Position numbers and translations under genes: made by a program. Under the pieces are notes generated by a model. The model was not told where the DNA came from. It ran no database searches and worked only from the letters and a program-made list of their open reading frames with translations. From positions 1 through 43,708 of the forward strand of contig CAYQAS010000023.1 of assembly GCA_964415525.1 (NCBI GenBank): a stretch of DNA of 43,708 nt. Reading direction: 5' to 3'. Origin of the DNA: CAZPUI01 sp964415525 (GTDB lineage Bacteria; Acidobacteriota; Holophagae; Holophagales; Holophagaceae). Shown here one piece after another: positions 16,426 to 25,007 of the stretch. The first letter of the stretch is position 1. Each line of letters opens with the position of its first letter.

Positions 16426-17718
16426 TCAGAGGAACCCGAGCGTCGGGTATTTGCCCCCCAGGATCGCCTCGCTGTTCGCCAGCAGCCACTTGTCCAGCAG
16501 GGTGGCGTAGAGGCTGCGAAAGTCCGTGGTGAACTTTAGGTTCCCGTAGGCGTCCAGATCGCTGAGGCTCGGTTGGCCGCCGCCGTAGCTGCCGCCCTTC
16601 AGGGGTTTGCCCGCCACGAAGGCCACCCCGGCCGCACCGTGATCCGTGCCGCCATTGTTCTCCTTGGCTCGACGCCCGAACTCGCTCCAGCCCACCAGAA
16701 CGACGCGATCCGCCGCCGGTCCGTCCTTTGTCGTGATGGCCGCGAGGTCCTGGAGGAATGCGCTGACGGCGCCGCCGAGGGTCTTCATGAGCTTCGGGTG
16801 GTCCGTGGCCTGGTTGCTGTGGGTATCAAAGCCGCCCATGCGCACGGTGTAGACCTGGGCCGGAATATCGGAGGCGATCATCTGGGCGACCATCTTGAGC
16901 TGGTTCGAGAGCGAGCCGGAGAGGCCGCTGACGGGGAAGGCCGCATCCCCCGGATAGGGCACGGAGGGCGTGCGGGTCTTGATGAGTGTGTTGAAGGTGG
17001 TCTGACTGTCGTTCCAGAGCTGCCCCTGCCGCGCCGCCAGGCCCGCGAGTGCATCCGTCACCCCCGCTGTGAGCCCTGCCACGTACCCAGCCTTCAGGAG
17101 CGCGCTGTCCGGCACGGCGGCGGTGGTGCGCAGATAGCTGGGGTGGACGTAGCCTGAGGTTGAGGTGATCCCCACGAAGTCCCGCTTTCGCCCGTGCACC
17201 ATCAGCAGCAGGTCGCTGGTGAGGCTCAAGCCCCGAAGGGTGTCTGAGGCGGCAAAGACCGTGTCGCCCCAGCGGCCGAGCCAGCCCGTGTCTCCCGGCG
17301 CGGCGCTGCCCATCCCCCAGATGTCCGTGCTGGTGAAGTGGCTCAGGTTTGGGTTGTTCATGCCGATGCCGGGAATCCAGGCCAGGCGCCCGGCGCTCTG
17401 CAGCGCGTCGAAACCCAGCAGATCCTTGGTCATGCCGAGGCCGTTACCCAAGTCCACGGTGTTCGCGGCAGGAACCTGGAGCGTTGGGCGCAAGCTGTGA
17501 TAGGCCGTCGCATTTGGCCCGCTGATGGGAATCAGCGTGCTCAGCCCATCGTTACCCCCCTGGATCTGCACGAGCACGAGGATCGGCGGCACCACCGGCG
17601 TGGGCGGTGGTGGAGGCGGAGAGGGCGTCACGCTGCCTCCACCGCCCCCACAGCGGGTGAGCCCCACCGCCAGCACCGAACTGCCCATGCCTTCGAGAAA
17701 ACGTCGTCGGGTGGTCAT
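16426..17718 (-). CDS. DUF1501 family protein with Tat-type signal
   Basis: 430 residues. The N-terminus carries a twin-arginine-like motif (TTRRRFLEG) and a hydrophobic stretch, then a Cys-Gly-rich and Pro-rich linker (TRCGGGGGSV, PSPPPPPPTP), so export in folded form by Tat is likely. The body has the DUF1501 sulfatase-like core: ILVLVQIQGGNDGLST near the start and a late GWSEFGRRAKENNGGTDHGA. DUF1501 proteins are regularly encoded next to DUF1800 proteins, as here, and belong to the alkaline-phosphatase-like superfamily. The substrate is unknown. The start lies 8 bases from the DUF1800 stop, last in a three-gene operon. Confidence 0.88.
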   Translation of the reverse strand: MTTRRRFLEGMGSSVLAVGLTRCGGGGGSVTPSPPPPPPTPVVPPILVLVQIQGGNDGLSTLIPISGPNATAYHSLRPTLQVPAANTVDLGNGLGMTKDLLGFDALQSAGRLAWIPGIGMNNPNLSHFTSTDIWGMGSAAPGDTGWLGRWGDTVFAASDTLRGLSLTSDLLLMVHGRKRDFVGITSTSGYVHPSYLRTTAAVPDSALLKAGYVAGLTAGVTDALAGLAARQGQLWNDSQTTFNTLIKTRTPSVPYPGDAAFPVSGLSGSLSNQLKMVAQMIASDIPAQVYTVRMGGFDTHSNQATDHPKLMKTLGGAVSAFLQDLAAITTKDGPAADRVVLVGWSEFGRRAKENNGGTDHGAAGVAFVAGKPLKGGSYGGGQPSLSDLDAYGNLKFTTDFRSLYATLLDKWLLANSEAILGGKYPTLGFL

Positions 17719-17726
17719 GGCAGCTC

Positions 17727-19268
17727 CTAATGCAGCTGGGCCCAGGGAGAGGTGAGGATGAGATAGGCCAGTTCCCGCGCCTTGGCCTGGGAGGCCGCGT
17801 CCCAGGTGAAAGCGGAAGGCCAGAGCGAAGCCAGCCAGGCATCCCGCACAGAGGCGGGAATCGGCGCAGGTTGCAGCAACGCCTCCAGGCGGTCGTACAC
17901 TGCGCGGGCGGTGGCGGGTGTGCTGGTGAACCAGGCATTCACATCCGTGGGAAACAGACTCTGGCCGCTGCTCTTTTCATTCAGCGCCAGCGCGGCGGCG
18001 AGGCTGCCCCGGTAGCGCATCGTCGCGGCATTGATCCAGCCCTCATGCTCCGCCCAGCCATTGGGGCCCTCGGGATTGAGCACGTCCTGACCCGATTCAT
18101 GGAAGTAGGGTGAAACCAGCCGCCAGGCGGGAAAGCCCGGAAGGGGCGTCTGGCCTGAGGCGCCCGCGAGGCGTGGCCCCAGCATCCGCGCCGCGCGCAC
18201 GATCCAGGCCACGGGACCTTCATAGATCGCATGGCGCTGGACGGGCGCGAAGAACCACGCGCTCTTGAAGAGGGCCTTGAGGATGCGGCCCACATCGAAG
18301 TTCAGGGCCAGGATCAGGGCCTGGAAGTCGCGCAACGCCGCGCTGTCGAAGGCCGGCGTCGCGAAGAAACGGAGGAAGCGCTTGGCCAGGAATTCCGCGC
18401 ACTGCGGCCCGCGCAGGGTAAGGATGGCGCCCACGAGGTCCGCCCCGTAGTGGCTGGGGGCACCAAGGTCGAAGGTCTGCCCGAGGAAGCTCACGGTTCC
18501 CGTGGCGTGGTTGGTGGCCCGCATCAGGAAAGTGCCATCTCCCGGCCGGGTGCGGTTCGGGTTGTTCGGGTCGGTCTGCAGGTTCAGGGGCGTGTAGGTC
18601 CAACCACTGAAGGCCCGCGCCAGGTTCGTGATGTCCGCCTGGTTGTAGCCGTTGTCCACACCGAGGCTGTAGAGCTCCAGGATCTCTCGGGCGTAGTTCT
18701 CGTTGGCGACATCGCCGGTGCCCGGCCGCACCTTGTTCTGCACCGTGTCGAGCCAGATCATCATCGCGGGATCCTGGCTCACCGCCAGCAGCAGCGCGCC
18801 AAAAGGACCTCGGCCCTGGACACGGAAGAGGTTCAGGTGCTTCTGCATCAGGGCCGGGTTGTCCACCTTCTCGAGTCCCGTGGCCAGCAGCTGGTGCCAG
18901 AAGAGCGTGAGCTTCTCCTGGAAGGACCAGGGATTGAACTGCATCCGCCAGGCGAAATCGGACTGCAGGTTGGCGATGCCACCGCGCCAGGGCTCCAGGC
19001 GATAGGGGTGGGGCGCCGGGTCGGCGGGGATGTTCCCGTTGGCGGCACTCGCCACCCCATCCGCCCGGGCAACCGCGGCCTCATAGACGCTCTGGTCCCC
19101 AACGATAGAGGCCAGGGTGCCATCCACCCAGCCACCGATGACCGTACCGGGCTCCAGGAGAGCCAGTTCGGCCGCGGCCTCCGGCTGCAGGCCGAACCCG
19201 GCCCGGCGGGCAAAATGCAGGACGTCCGTGGTCGTCCAGGTGGTGATGGGCATGTCGAAGGTGGCCAT
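17727..19268 (-). CDS. DUF1800 family protein
   Basis: 513 residues. Family features are HFARRAGFGLQPEAAAEL at the N-terminus, MQFNPWSFQEKLTLFWHQLL in the middle and NENYAREILELYSLGVDNGY further on. DUF1800 proteins occur in pairs with DUF1501 proteins in many Gram-negative bacteria; their biochemical role is not established. No obvious signal peptide is seen, unlike its partner, so it may travel with the Tat-exported protein or stay inside (inference). It lies 10 bases after the lipoprotein gene and 8 bases before the DUF1501 gene. Confidence 0.88.
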   Translation of the reverse strand: MATFDMPITTWTTTDVLHFARRAGFGLQPEAAAELALLEPGTVIGGWVDGTLASIVGDQSVYEAAVARADGVASAANGNIPADPAPHPYRLEPWRGGIANLQSDFAWRMQFNPWSFQEKLTLFWHQLLATGLEKVDNPALMQKHLNLFRVQGRGPFGALLLAVSQDPAMMIWLDTVQNKVRPGTGDVANENYAREILELYSLGVDNGYNQADITNLARAFSGWTYTPLNLQTDPNNPNRTRPGDGTFLMRATNHATGTVSFLGQTFDLGAPSHYGADLVGAILTLRGPQCAEFLAKRFLRFFATPAFDSAALRDFQALILALNFDVGRILKALFKSAWFFAPVQRHAIYEGPVAWIVRAARMLGPRLAGASGQTPLPGFPAWRLVSPYFHESGQDVLNPEGPNGWAEHEGWINAATMRYRGSLAAALALNEKSSGQSLFPTDVNAWFTSTPATARAVYDRLEALLQPAPIPASVRDAWLASLWPSAFTWDAASQAKARELAYLILTSPWAQLH

Positions 19269-19278
19269 GGGCTTCCAC

Positions 19279-19770
19279 TCAGAGGGGGGCGCCGGCCTGC
19301 ACCCAGCGGCGCAGGTTGTCCACGGCGGCGGGACAGAGGTTGGGAGATCCCAGGGGCATGCGATGGCCGTAGCAGTTCCCCCCTGTGCCGCCCGGACAGT
19401 CCTGGGTGACCTTCACGAGCAGCCAGGAGACGTCGGGCTGACCAGGCTGGATGCGCCTCCACCCCGGTGGGGCATTGGAAGCCGGGGCATCCGCGAGGTC
19501 CGCCAGCACCGCAGAGGCCGTGCGACTGTCATCCCAGGAGACATGCCCTGCGGGAATCGTTCCGCCATGGCAGGCGGTGGTGCTGGAACCACAGCCCGAG
19601 CGGAGGGCGGGCAGGACGTGCGCCGTGAACGTGGGCGCGGCCACACTGGCCTGGAGCGGCGACGGACAGGTTCCCGAGGTTCCAGCATCCGGCACCTGCC
19701 CGCGACCTCCGCCGGAGGCACAGCCCAGCAGGCTGAGGCCCGCGACGATCACCATCGATCTGCTTCCCAT
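19279..19770 (-). CDS. Lipoprotein with cytochrome-like domain
   Basis: 163 residues. ATG 19770 is supported by GGAGG a few bases upstream and gives a lipoprotein signal (MGSRSMVIVAGLSLLGC, lipobox LLGC). The mature part has a Cys and a C-H pair spaced C-x6-C-H (CGSSTTACHGG), a second Cys pair (DCPGG and GNCYG), then HRMPLGS and a closing LRRWVQAGAPL. The order cysteine-histidine, H-x-MP and RW-x-x-x-GA is that of small cytochrome-c-like domains of the PSCyt1 type, but the usual C-x2-C-H spacing is not met, so heme attachment is uncertain. It leads the operon with the DUF1800 and DUF1501 genes. Confidence 0.65.
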   Translation of the reverse strand: MGSRSMVIVAGLSLLGCASGGGRGQVPDAGTSGTCPSPLQASVAAPTFTAHVLPALRSGCGSSTTACHGGTIPAGHVSWDDSRTASAVLADLADAPASNAPPGWRRIQPGQPDVSWLLVKVTQDCPGGTGGNCYGHRMPLGSPNLCPAAVDNLRRWVQAGAPL

Positions 19771-19827
19771 GGGGCCTCCGCAGTGGGACTGTGCCCCTTG
19801 GATGGCCTGGGATACATCTTGGTTGAT

Positions 19828-19855
19828 ACAAAAAAACCGGCCAAAAGACCGGTTT
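19828..19855 (-). terminator. Rho-independent terminator, minus strand
   Basis: Read on the minus strand, AAACCGG (19855-19849) pairs with CCGGTTT (19840-19834) around an 8-base loop and runs into seven T in a row. It lies 18 bases beyond the stop of the LPP20-like gene and upstream of the lipoprotein gene, so it separates the two minus-strand operons. Confidence 0.85.
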
Positions 19856-19873
19856 CCAGAAGGCAATGAACGT

Positions 19874-20461
19874 CTACTTGATGGCGGCGATGGCGGCATC
19901 CAGCTTGTCGAGGGCGGCTTCCAGGGACTTCTCGCCCTGCTGGATCTCCTTGCGGATCTCCTTGTTGGCCTGGGCCTTCAGGGCGCTCTCCACGATCTCC
20001 TTCGAGAGCATGACGTGGATATACATGTCGCCGTTGTCGTCCACCCAGGTGGCACGACGGGTGGAGCCGCTCAGCTCCTGATCCACGATGTTTCGGGTGA
20101 CGTTGTCAATCATCCGCATCATCACCTCGTTGCGCATGGGCTTGCCCTTGGCATCGGTCGCGGCGTTGGTGAGCTGCTGATTGAGCTGGCTGAACATGCC
20201 CTGCACCCGCACTTTCACCTGCTCCGCCAGCTTGCGGCGGCCATCCGCCAGGGCGGTGCTGGTCTGCAGCCCCTTGTCACCCATGACGTTGGCTTGGGCA
20301 TAGCCAGTTTCGGCCAACCCTTCGGGGATCTGGGGATTGTCGATCCAGGTCGGAGCGTTCTTGGTCTTGGTGGTGGTGACGGGCGCGGCCTCGGGTTTCT
20401 TGGTGCAGGCGATCCCGAGCACGAGAGCTCCGAGTCCGGCGGCGAGGGCAACGTTCTTCAT
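19874..20461 (-). CDS. LPP20-family lipoprotein
   Basis: 195 residues. The start at 20461 has AGGAGG five bases ahead and yields a short signal with a probable lipid-accepting cysteine (LVLGIACTKKPE; the residue at -3 is Gly, so the lipobox is not ideal). The domain begins PTWIDNPQIPEG and continues with ADGRRKLAEQVKVRV, the usual LPP20-like layout of a W-x-x-x-P start, a small sheet and a long helix. The C-terminal third (from about 145) is helical and highly charged and may form a coiled coil. Encoded with a CsgG-like protein (gap of 40 bases), a pairing known in outer-membrane lipoprotein systems. Function not known. Confidence 0.75.
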   Translation of the reverse strand: MKNVALAAGLGALVLGIACTKKPEAAPVTTTKTKNAPTWIDNPQIPEGLAETGYAQANVMGDKGLQTSTALADGRRKLAEQVKVRVQGMFSQLNQQLTNAATDAKGKPMRNEVMMRMIDNVTRNIVDQELSGSTRRATWVDDNGDMYIHVMLSKEIVESALKAQANKEIRKEIQQGEKSLEAALDKLDAAIAAIK

Positions 20462-20501
20462 GGTTCCTCCTGAAGGGTGGAAGGGTGGGAAATCACTCAA
20501 T

Positions 20502-21392
20502 TCACTTGCGGAAGAAGTCGCCGAGCTTTTCCCAGCGGCTGGCTTCCTTGGTTTTCTGTTCCAGTTCCTGACCGGGCCTGAAGATGAGTTTCTGGTCGTT
20601 CTTCTTCACCTTAACCACGGAGGTGCGCTCATCGACCCGTTGCACCTCCACCTCCGCGAGGAAGGTCTTCTCCCCGGGCAGCCGTTCGCCCGTGCGGGGA
20701 TGGATGATGTCCTCTCCCCGACGGATGATGCAGAAGACATCGCCCTTCTGAGCCCCATCCGCCACCCCGAGATCCACCAGGAGCTCCTTTTCGGAGAGGG
20801 CCTTCAGCACGATGCAGGTGAGCGGATAGGCATTGCGAACCACGCGTTCGAGCCGCTTCTCGGCCTCCTTGAGGGCGGTCTTCACGGCGTCCGCGATGCT
20901 CAGCGGAATCATGGGTGCGCCCGTCGCGTCGAACGTGTGGGCGATCCGCCCGGTCCTCACGTCCACCATGCGCAGGTTGATGCTGATGTTGGCGGAGAAC
21001 TGGGTGTTCTCCTGATAGCCCGCCTGATTGGTGATGGACCGCTGAACCTGTTGATCCGCGTGGCCGGTCCAGGAACCCAGGAACACGAAGGATGCCCCGA
21101 GCTGCTTGCCCAGCTCCACGGCGCTGCCCTCGTCCACGAGCCCGGAGCCCTGGAACTTGCCCTCTCCGAGTACCGCCTGGATCTGGGCCCGTTCCATGAC
21201 CTCGAAGCGGCGCAGGCGCACCAGGAGGCTGGTGACCACCTGGTAGACCGAGTCGCTCTGATCCGGCATGAGCCCGCGGAAGGAGCCCTTGAGGGGCAGC
21301 ACCGCGATCCTGGGCTGGGGAGGCGGCGCAGCGGATTCCTGGGCGACAAGCCCAGCCGCCAAGCAGATTGCCAGCATCAAACGCTTGAGCAT
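20502..21392 (-). CDS. CsgG/LpoB-like outer-membrane-associated protein
   Basis: 296 residues with a signal peptide (MLKRLMLAICLAAGLVAQ), without a lipobox cysteine. The body has the CsgG/TolB-like pattern: PRIAVLPLKG, then LVRLRRFEVMERAQIQAVLGE, then VELGKQLGASFVFLGSW and a strand with NLRMVDVRTGRIAHTF. CsgG forms the curli export pore and related proteins support envelope processes; with no curli subunits nearby, a general periplasmic role is more likely. The C-terminal third (from about 200) adds a beta domain with GDVFCIIRRGEDIIHP. The start at 21392 is favoured because it gives a signal peptide and a GGAG upstream. Confidence 0.75.
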   Translation of the reverse strand: MLKRLMLAICLAAGLVAQESAAPPPQPRIAVLPLKGSFRGLMPDQSDSVYQVVTSLLVRLRRFEVMERAQIQAVLGEGKFQGSGLVDEGSAVELGKQLGASFVFLGSWTGHADQQVQRSITNQAGYQENTQFSANISINLRMVDVRTGRIAHTFDATGAPMIPLSIADAVKTALKEAEKRLERVVRNAYPLTCIVLKALSEKELLVDLGVADGAQKGDVFCIIRRGEDIIHPRTGERLPGEKTFLAEVEVQRVDERTSVVKVKKNDQKLIFRPGQELEQKTKEASRWEKLGDFFRK

Positions 21393-21435
21393 TGCGGGTC
21401 TCCAGGTCCCGACATCGTGGGTGAAAAGCCCGATG

Positions 21436-21464
21436 AGTGTAGAGTCGCCCCTCCCGCCTCGCAA
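21436..21464 (-). promoter_or_regulatory. Probable promoter of the CsgG-like/LPP20 operon
   Basis: On the minus strand TTGCGA (21464-21459) and TACACT (21441-21436) stand 17 bases apart, each matching four of six positions of the sigma-70 consensus. The site is 44 bases upstream of the ATG at 21392. Confidence 0.5.
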
Positions 21465-21590
21465 GAGATCCCGATCCTGTCACACAAGGCTTGGATAAAA
21501 CTGGCACGAGGCCGCGATTCGCATCCTGAGCCTCTCCCCTGGCGCAGTGCTAGACTCGAGCCCAATCTTCCTGGCACCGGAGGCTCCTCC

Positions 21591-22601
21591 ATGCACCGCA
21601 GCGCCCTTCTTCTGTGCATCCCGTCCCTGCTCGCGGCCCAGGGCAGCGCGAAGCCCATCTGGGTGGAGCACCTGCCCCAGGATCCCGGACGCATCTACGC
21701 CCTGGGCATGGCGCAGATCAACCCGACGGAAGGCATGGCCATCAAGCAGGCGGGCAACCAGGCACGGGGCGAGGTGCTGGCGCGGCTGCGGGCCAACGTG
21801 AAGGCCAGCACGGAGACCAAGCAGACCTACCGCGAGACCAAGGGGACGGACCAGAAGGCCACCGGCACCGGCACCCGCAGCTTCGATCAGAGCACCAGCA
21901 TCCAGGCCCAGGCCACGGACCTCCCGGGCCTGACGGTCGCCCAGACCTGGACGGACCGGAAGGAGAACATGGTCTACGCCCTGGCCTACCTCGATGTGGC
22001 CATTGCCGAGCGGGAACTGCGCACGCGCTTCGACGCCATCCAGAACGACCTTGCGGGCGAGAGCGCTGCCGGCAATCCCCGCGAACGCCTGCGCAAGCTC
22101 CAGCGGCTCCGGGCCGCCCAGGCGGAGACCACGAAGCTGGATGACCTCTCGGGCCTGCTCAGCGCCGGAGGCGGAGACCCTGCCCTGCGGGCCGAGGTGC
22201 GCAAGGTGAAGCTCTGGATGGACAAGCTCCTGGATGATCTGAAGGCTTCCCTGACCTTCACGGTGCAGGGCCTGGAACGGGGCGGGCTGGACAAGCGGAT
22301 CGGCGACATCATGCGCGATGCCGTGCTCAAGTCCGGCCTGGGCTGGGCGGAGCGGGACGCGGAATTCATCATCCGCATGACCTTCCGCACCAACCTCACG
22401 AACTACGAAGGCATCACGACTGCCTGGGGCACGCTTGACGCCACCCTCACGGACGGCGCCGGCACGGAATACGAGCAGACCGTCATCAAGGCCAAGGGCA
22501 CCGCCACCGGTCATGGTCAGGCGGAAGAAGCCCTTCTCAGGGACTATCGCGCCCGCATCGGCGACGCCCTGGAGAAGTGGCTGAAGGAGCTGACGAAGTA
22601 G
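21591..22601 (+). CDS. LPP20-like exported protein
   Basis: 336 residues with a signal peptide (MHRSALLLCIPSLLAAQG). An LPP20-like domain follows: PIWVEHLPQDPGRIYALGMA, then a helix with AGNQARGEVLARLRANV, then TWTDRKENMVYALAYLDV. The middle (about 150-230) is helical and charged. The end (240-336) resembles a second small beta domain, with EFIIRMTFRTNL and GTLDATLTDGAGTEYEQ. It is divergent from the CsgG-like/LPP20 operon, so all three proteins probably act together at the outer membrane (inference). ATG 21591 is preceded by GGAGG. The stop lies inside a hairpin shared with the convergent kinase gene. Confidence 0.7.
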   Translation: MHRSALLLCIPSLLAAQGSAKPIWVEHLPQDPGRIYALGMAQINPTEGMAIKQAGNQARGEVLARLRANVKASTETKQTYRETKGTDQKATGTGTRSFDQSTSIQAQATDLPGLTVAQTWTDRKENMVYALAYLDVAIAERELRTRFDAIQNDLAGESAAGNPRERLRKLQRLRAAQAETTKLDDLSGLLSAGGGDPALRAEVRKVKLWMDKLLDDLKASLTFTVQGLERGGLDKRIGDIMRDAVLKSGLGWAERDAEFIIRMTFRTNLTNYEGITTAWGTLDATLTDGAGTEYEQTVIKAKGTATGHGQAEEALLRDYRARIGDALEKWLKELTK

Positions 22602-22616
22602 GGGAAACCCCTACTT
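22596..22616. terminator. Bidirectional hairpin spanning two stop codons
   Basis: AAGTAGGGG and CCCCTACTT form a perfect 9-bp stem with an AAA loop. The stem holds the TAG stop of the LPP20-like gene (22599-22601) on one arm and the TAG stop of the convergent kinase gene (22613-22611) on the other. There is only a short T run, so it may be a weak terminator for both. Confidence 0.7.
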
Positions 22617-24614
22617 TCCGGCGCCGATGTCTTCCACCATCCGCCGCATCAGCCCCTCGGGGATGACACCTTCCTGCTTCTGGCGCTTGAGCCGCGACTC
22701 CTCCGCCAGGATCGCCTTGAAGGGGGGGAAGGCCTGCATCATGCGTGCGGGACCGAACCCCATCCGCCCTGCCTGGTCGTAAGCCCGCTCAAACTCGGCG
22801 ATGCTGCGGGCACGGTAGAGGGCCGTCAGGTAGGCGGCGTGCACTCGAGGTTTCTGGCTCCCTGGGCCACTGAGGGAGAGGGCCTTGAGAAGCGGGATCG
22901 CGGAACGGGGATCGGAATCAATGGAGCCTTCCGCCTTCTGAAGCTGCTGATCCGGTGATTCCTGGGCAGGTGCCGGTTTGGCCGGTTCCACTTTGGCAGG
23001 CTCGGCCTTCGCGGGCTCCGGCTTGGGGGGTTCGGTCTTCGCCGGGGTCACGAGATTCGGGGTGGCGACCTTCGGTGCAGGTTCGATCTTGCCCGACGGA
23101 GCCGCCTCGGACTTGGTCTCCGGGACGGATGTCGCGGTCTGGGCCACCGGAGGCTTCGCCCCATGGCCGGGATCCTGCGTCGAGGTCTGCACTTGACCCA
23201 CCGGGGCGGGCACCAAGGCGGGAGCCTCGGGTTCGGCCTTCCGGCCCAAGAACAACCAGCCACCGACGCCAAGCGCCACGACGCCCGCACCGATGCCGCC
23301 GAACAGAAGCCCGCGGTTGCCACCTGCGGGAGCGGTGGGCGGAGCGACGGAGGGCGTCGCCGTGGCCTGAGCCATCCGGGGGGCCGGAGGAGGCGCCACG
23401 ACCGGAGTGGACACCGGAGCCGCAGCTGGCGGCGGCATCGGAGGTGGCAGCATCACCGTGCCCGGCTGAGGTGCGGGGGCCGCGGCAAGCAGGGTGGTTC
23501 CGGGTTCCGGCGCTGCCATCGGGAGAAGCGTCGTGCCGGGTTCAGGGACAGGTGCGACCGGCAACAGCGTGGTCCCTGGTTCGGGTGCCGCGACGGGTAG
23601 CAGCGTGGTTCCAGGCTCCGCCGAGGGAACCACCTGCGTCGGCGGGGCCGCCAGAGGCGTCACCATCGCAGTGGCAGGTGCAGCCTGGGGCGCGACCGCG
23701 GCGGTGGGCGGCAGGACGGGGGCCTCGGCGCGCACCTGAGCGGCTTCCTGCTTCGATACGACGACCGTCAGGCCTTCCTCGATGCTGCCCGTCCAGGCGG
23801 GATCCTTGGAGGCGCGCAGGGCCTTGGCGAAGGCTTCGGCACTGAGGAAGCGCTGGGAAGGATCCTTGCTCAGAGCCTTCTCCAGCACGGCACGCACGGC
23901 GGTACTGACACCGTGGATCTCGGCGGGCTCCAGCGGGCGCGGCGTCTCGCTCACGATCTTGAAGAGCACGGTGGTGGTGTTCTCGCCGTGGAAGGGCTTG
24001 CGGCCCGCCAAACACTCGTAGAGCATCACGCCCACGGCCCACAGATCCGCCTGCACCGTGGCCTTGCCGCTCTGGATGTACTCCGGCGCCATGTAGCTCA
24101 CGGTGCCCATGACGATGCCCGTGCTCGTCATGTTGCTGTCCTCGGTCCGAGCGATGCCGAAGTCCATCACCTTGGAGAGGAGGCGTTTGCCTTCTCGCAC
24201 CACACGGATATTGGCGGGCTTGATGTCGCGGTGGATGATGCCTGCCTTGTGGGCGAAGGCGAGGCCGTCGCAGACCTGGGCCAGCACCTCCAGATACTGC
24301 GCCTGAGTGAGATCACGCTCCCGGATCAGCTCTTCCAGGTCCTCGCCCTTCACGTATTCCATGACCAGGTAGAGGATCTCGCCGTCGCGGTCGAAATCGT
24401 AGATGGTGACGAGGTTCGGATGGTTCAACTGCCCAGCAGCCGTAGCCTCGCGGCGGAAGCGCGCCTCCGCGTCCGCGCCCTGCTGGGCGCTGGCGAGGAT
24501 GGTCTTGATGGCCACCTCCCGCCCGATGACGGGGTGGTGCGCCAAGTAGACCTCGCCCATGGCCCCACGGCCCAGGGTGCGCAGGATCTCGTATTTGCCA
24601 AGCCGATCGACCAT
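22611..24614 (-). CDS. Membrane-anchored Ser/Thr protein kinase
   Basis: 667 residues from ATG 24614; an ATG at 24641 would add nine residues, but the kinase family normally starts close to the LGKYEIL seen here, and a TAGAAT that could serve as a -10 box overlaps the upstream ATG. The kinase domain (about 1-270) has the G-loop GRGAMGEVY, VAIK (K37), HRDIKPANI, DFGIA and APEYIQSGK motifs. A Pro/Ala-rich linker follows with at least four EPGTTLLP repeats and one QPGTVMLP, then one transmembrane helix (LLFGGIGAGVVALGVGGWLF), a Lys-Pro-Glu-Ala repeat tract and a C-terminal helical domain outside. The architecture is that of PknB-like signalling kinases. Its targets are unknown. Confidence 0.93.
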   Translation of the reverse strand: MVDRLGKYEILRTLGRGAMGEVYLAHHPVIGREVAIKTILASAQQGADAEARFRREATAAGQLNHPNLVTIYDFDRDGEILYLVMEYVKGEDLEELIRERDLTQAQYLEVLAQVCDGLAFAHKAGIIHRDIKPANIRVVREGKRLLSKVMDFGIARTEDSNMTSTGIVMGTVSYMAPEYIQSGKATVQADLWAVGVMLYECLAGRKPFHGENTTTVLFKIVSETPRPLEPAEIHGVSTAVRAVLEKALSKDPSQRFLSAEAFAKALRASKDPAWTGSIEEGLTVVVSKQEAAQVRAEAPVLPPTAAVAPQAAPATAMVTPLAAPPTQVVPSAEPGTTLLPVAAPEPGTTLLPVAPVPEPGTTLLPMAAPEPGTTLLAAAPAPQPGTVMLPPPMPPPAAAPVSTPVVAPPPAPRMAQATATPSVAPPTAPAGGNRGLLFGGIGAGVVALGVGGWLFLGRKAEPEAPALVPAPVGQVQTSTQDPGHGAKPPVAQTATSVPETKSEAAPSGKIEPAPKVATPNLVTPAKTEPPKPEPAKAEPAKVEPAKPAPAQESPDQQLQKAEGSIDSDPRSAIPLLKALSLSGPGSQKPRVHAAYLTALYRARSIAEFERAYDQAGRMGFGPARMMQAFPPFKAILAEESRLKRQKQEGVIPEGLMRRMVEDIGAGK

Positions 24615-24642
24615 GGGATGCCCTGTGCAGAAGGGCACCATT

Positions 24643-24963
24643 CTACACGCCCCGGCCCTCCAGCCGGGTCCTAGCCCAGACCGCCACCGCCGCCCCGAGC
24701 AGGAGCACGAGGAAGAAGCCCACCTGTCGGCCCGGGGTCAGGTATTCCGGCAGGCGCCCCATCACCAGTCCCGCCGCCGCCACCGCCAGGAAGACCCGAC
24801 CCGCAAAGGCGTTCACCCGCCGCCAGGCCTCGGGGTTCTCCGGGCACCGCACCGGCCGCAAGCCATAGAAACGGTTGGGCCGGAGGAGCCCGAGGGCCAG
24901 GGGAAGGGAAAGCACGGCCAGGAGCACCGATCCCCCGAACATGCCCACCCCGTGCCTCATCAT
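24643..24963 (-). CDS. SdpI/YhfL-family membrane protein
   Basis: 106 residues with three hydrophobic segments. The motif RPNRFYGLRPVRCPENPEAW followed by VNAFAGR is the SdpI family signature (N-x-x-x-G-x-R, W-x-x-x-N). In Bacillus, SdpI gives immunity to the SdpC killing peptide and relays a signal; other members have no known role. The start at 24963 (MMRHG) has GGAGG five bases upstream. It lies 44 bases after an ABC permease gene and 28 bases ahead of the kinase start, all on the minus strand. Confidence 0.8.
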   Translation of the reverse strand: MMRHGVGMFGGSVLLAVLSLPLALGLLRPNRFYGLRPVRCPENPEAWRRVNAFAGRVFLAVAAAGLVMGRLPEYLTPGRQVGFFLVLLLGAAVAVWARTRLEGRGV

Positions 24964-25007
24964 TGGTTCCTCCCCATGGATCTTGTGGAATCCACGCCTG
25001 GGGCAGT

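Noticed and set aside
20337..21590. The long 5' extension of the plus-strand frame ending at 22601
   Set aside because: It runs antisense to the CsgG-like and LPP20 genes; the ATG at 21591 gives a signal peptide and ribosome site.
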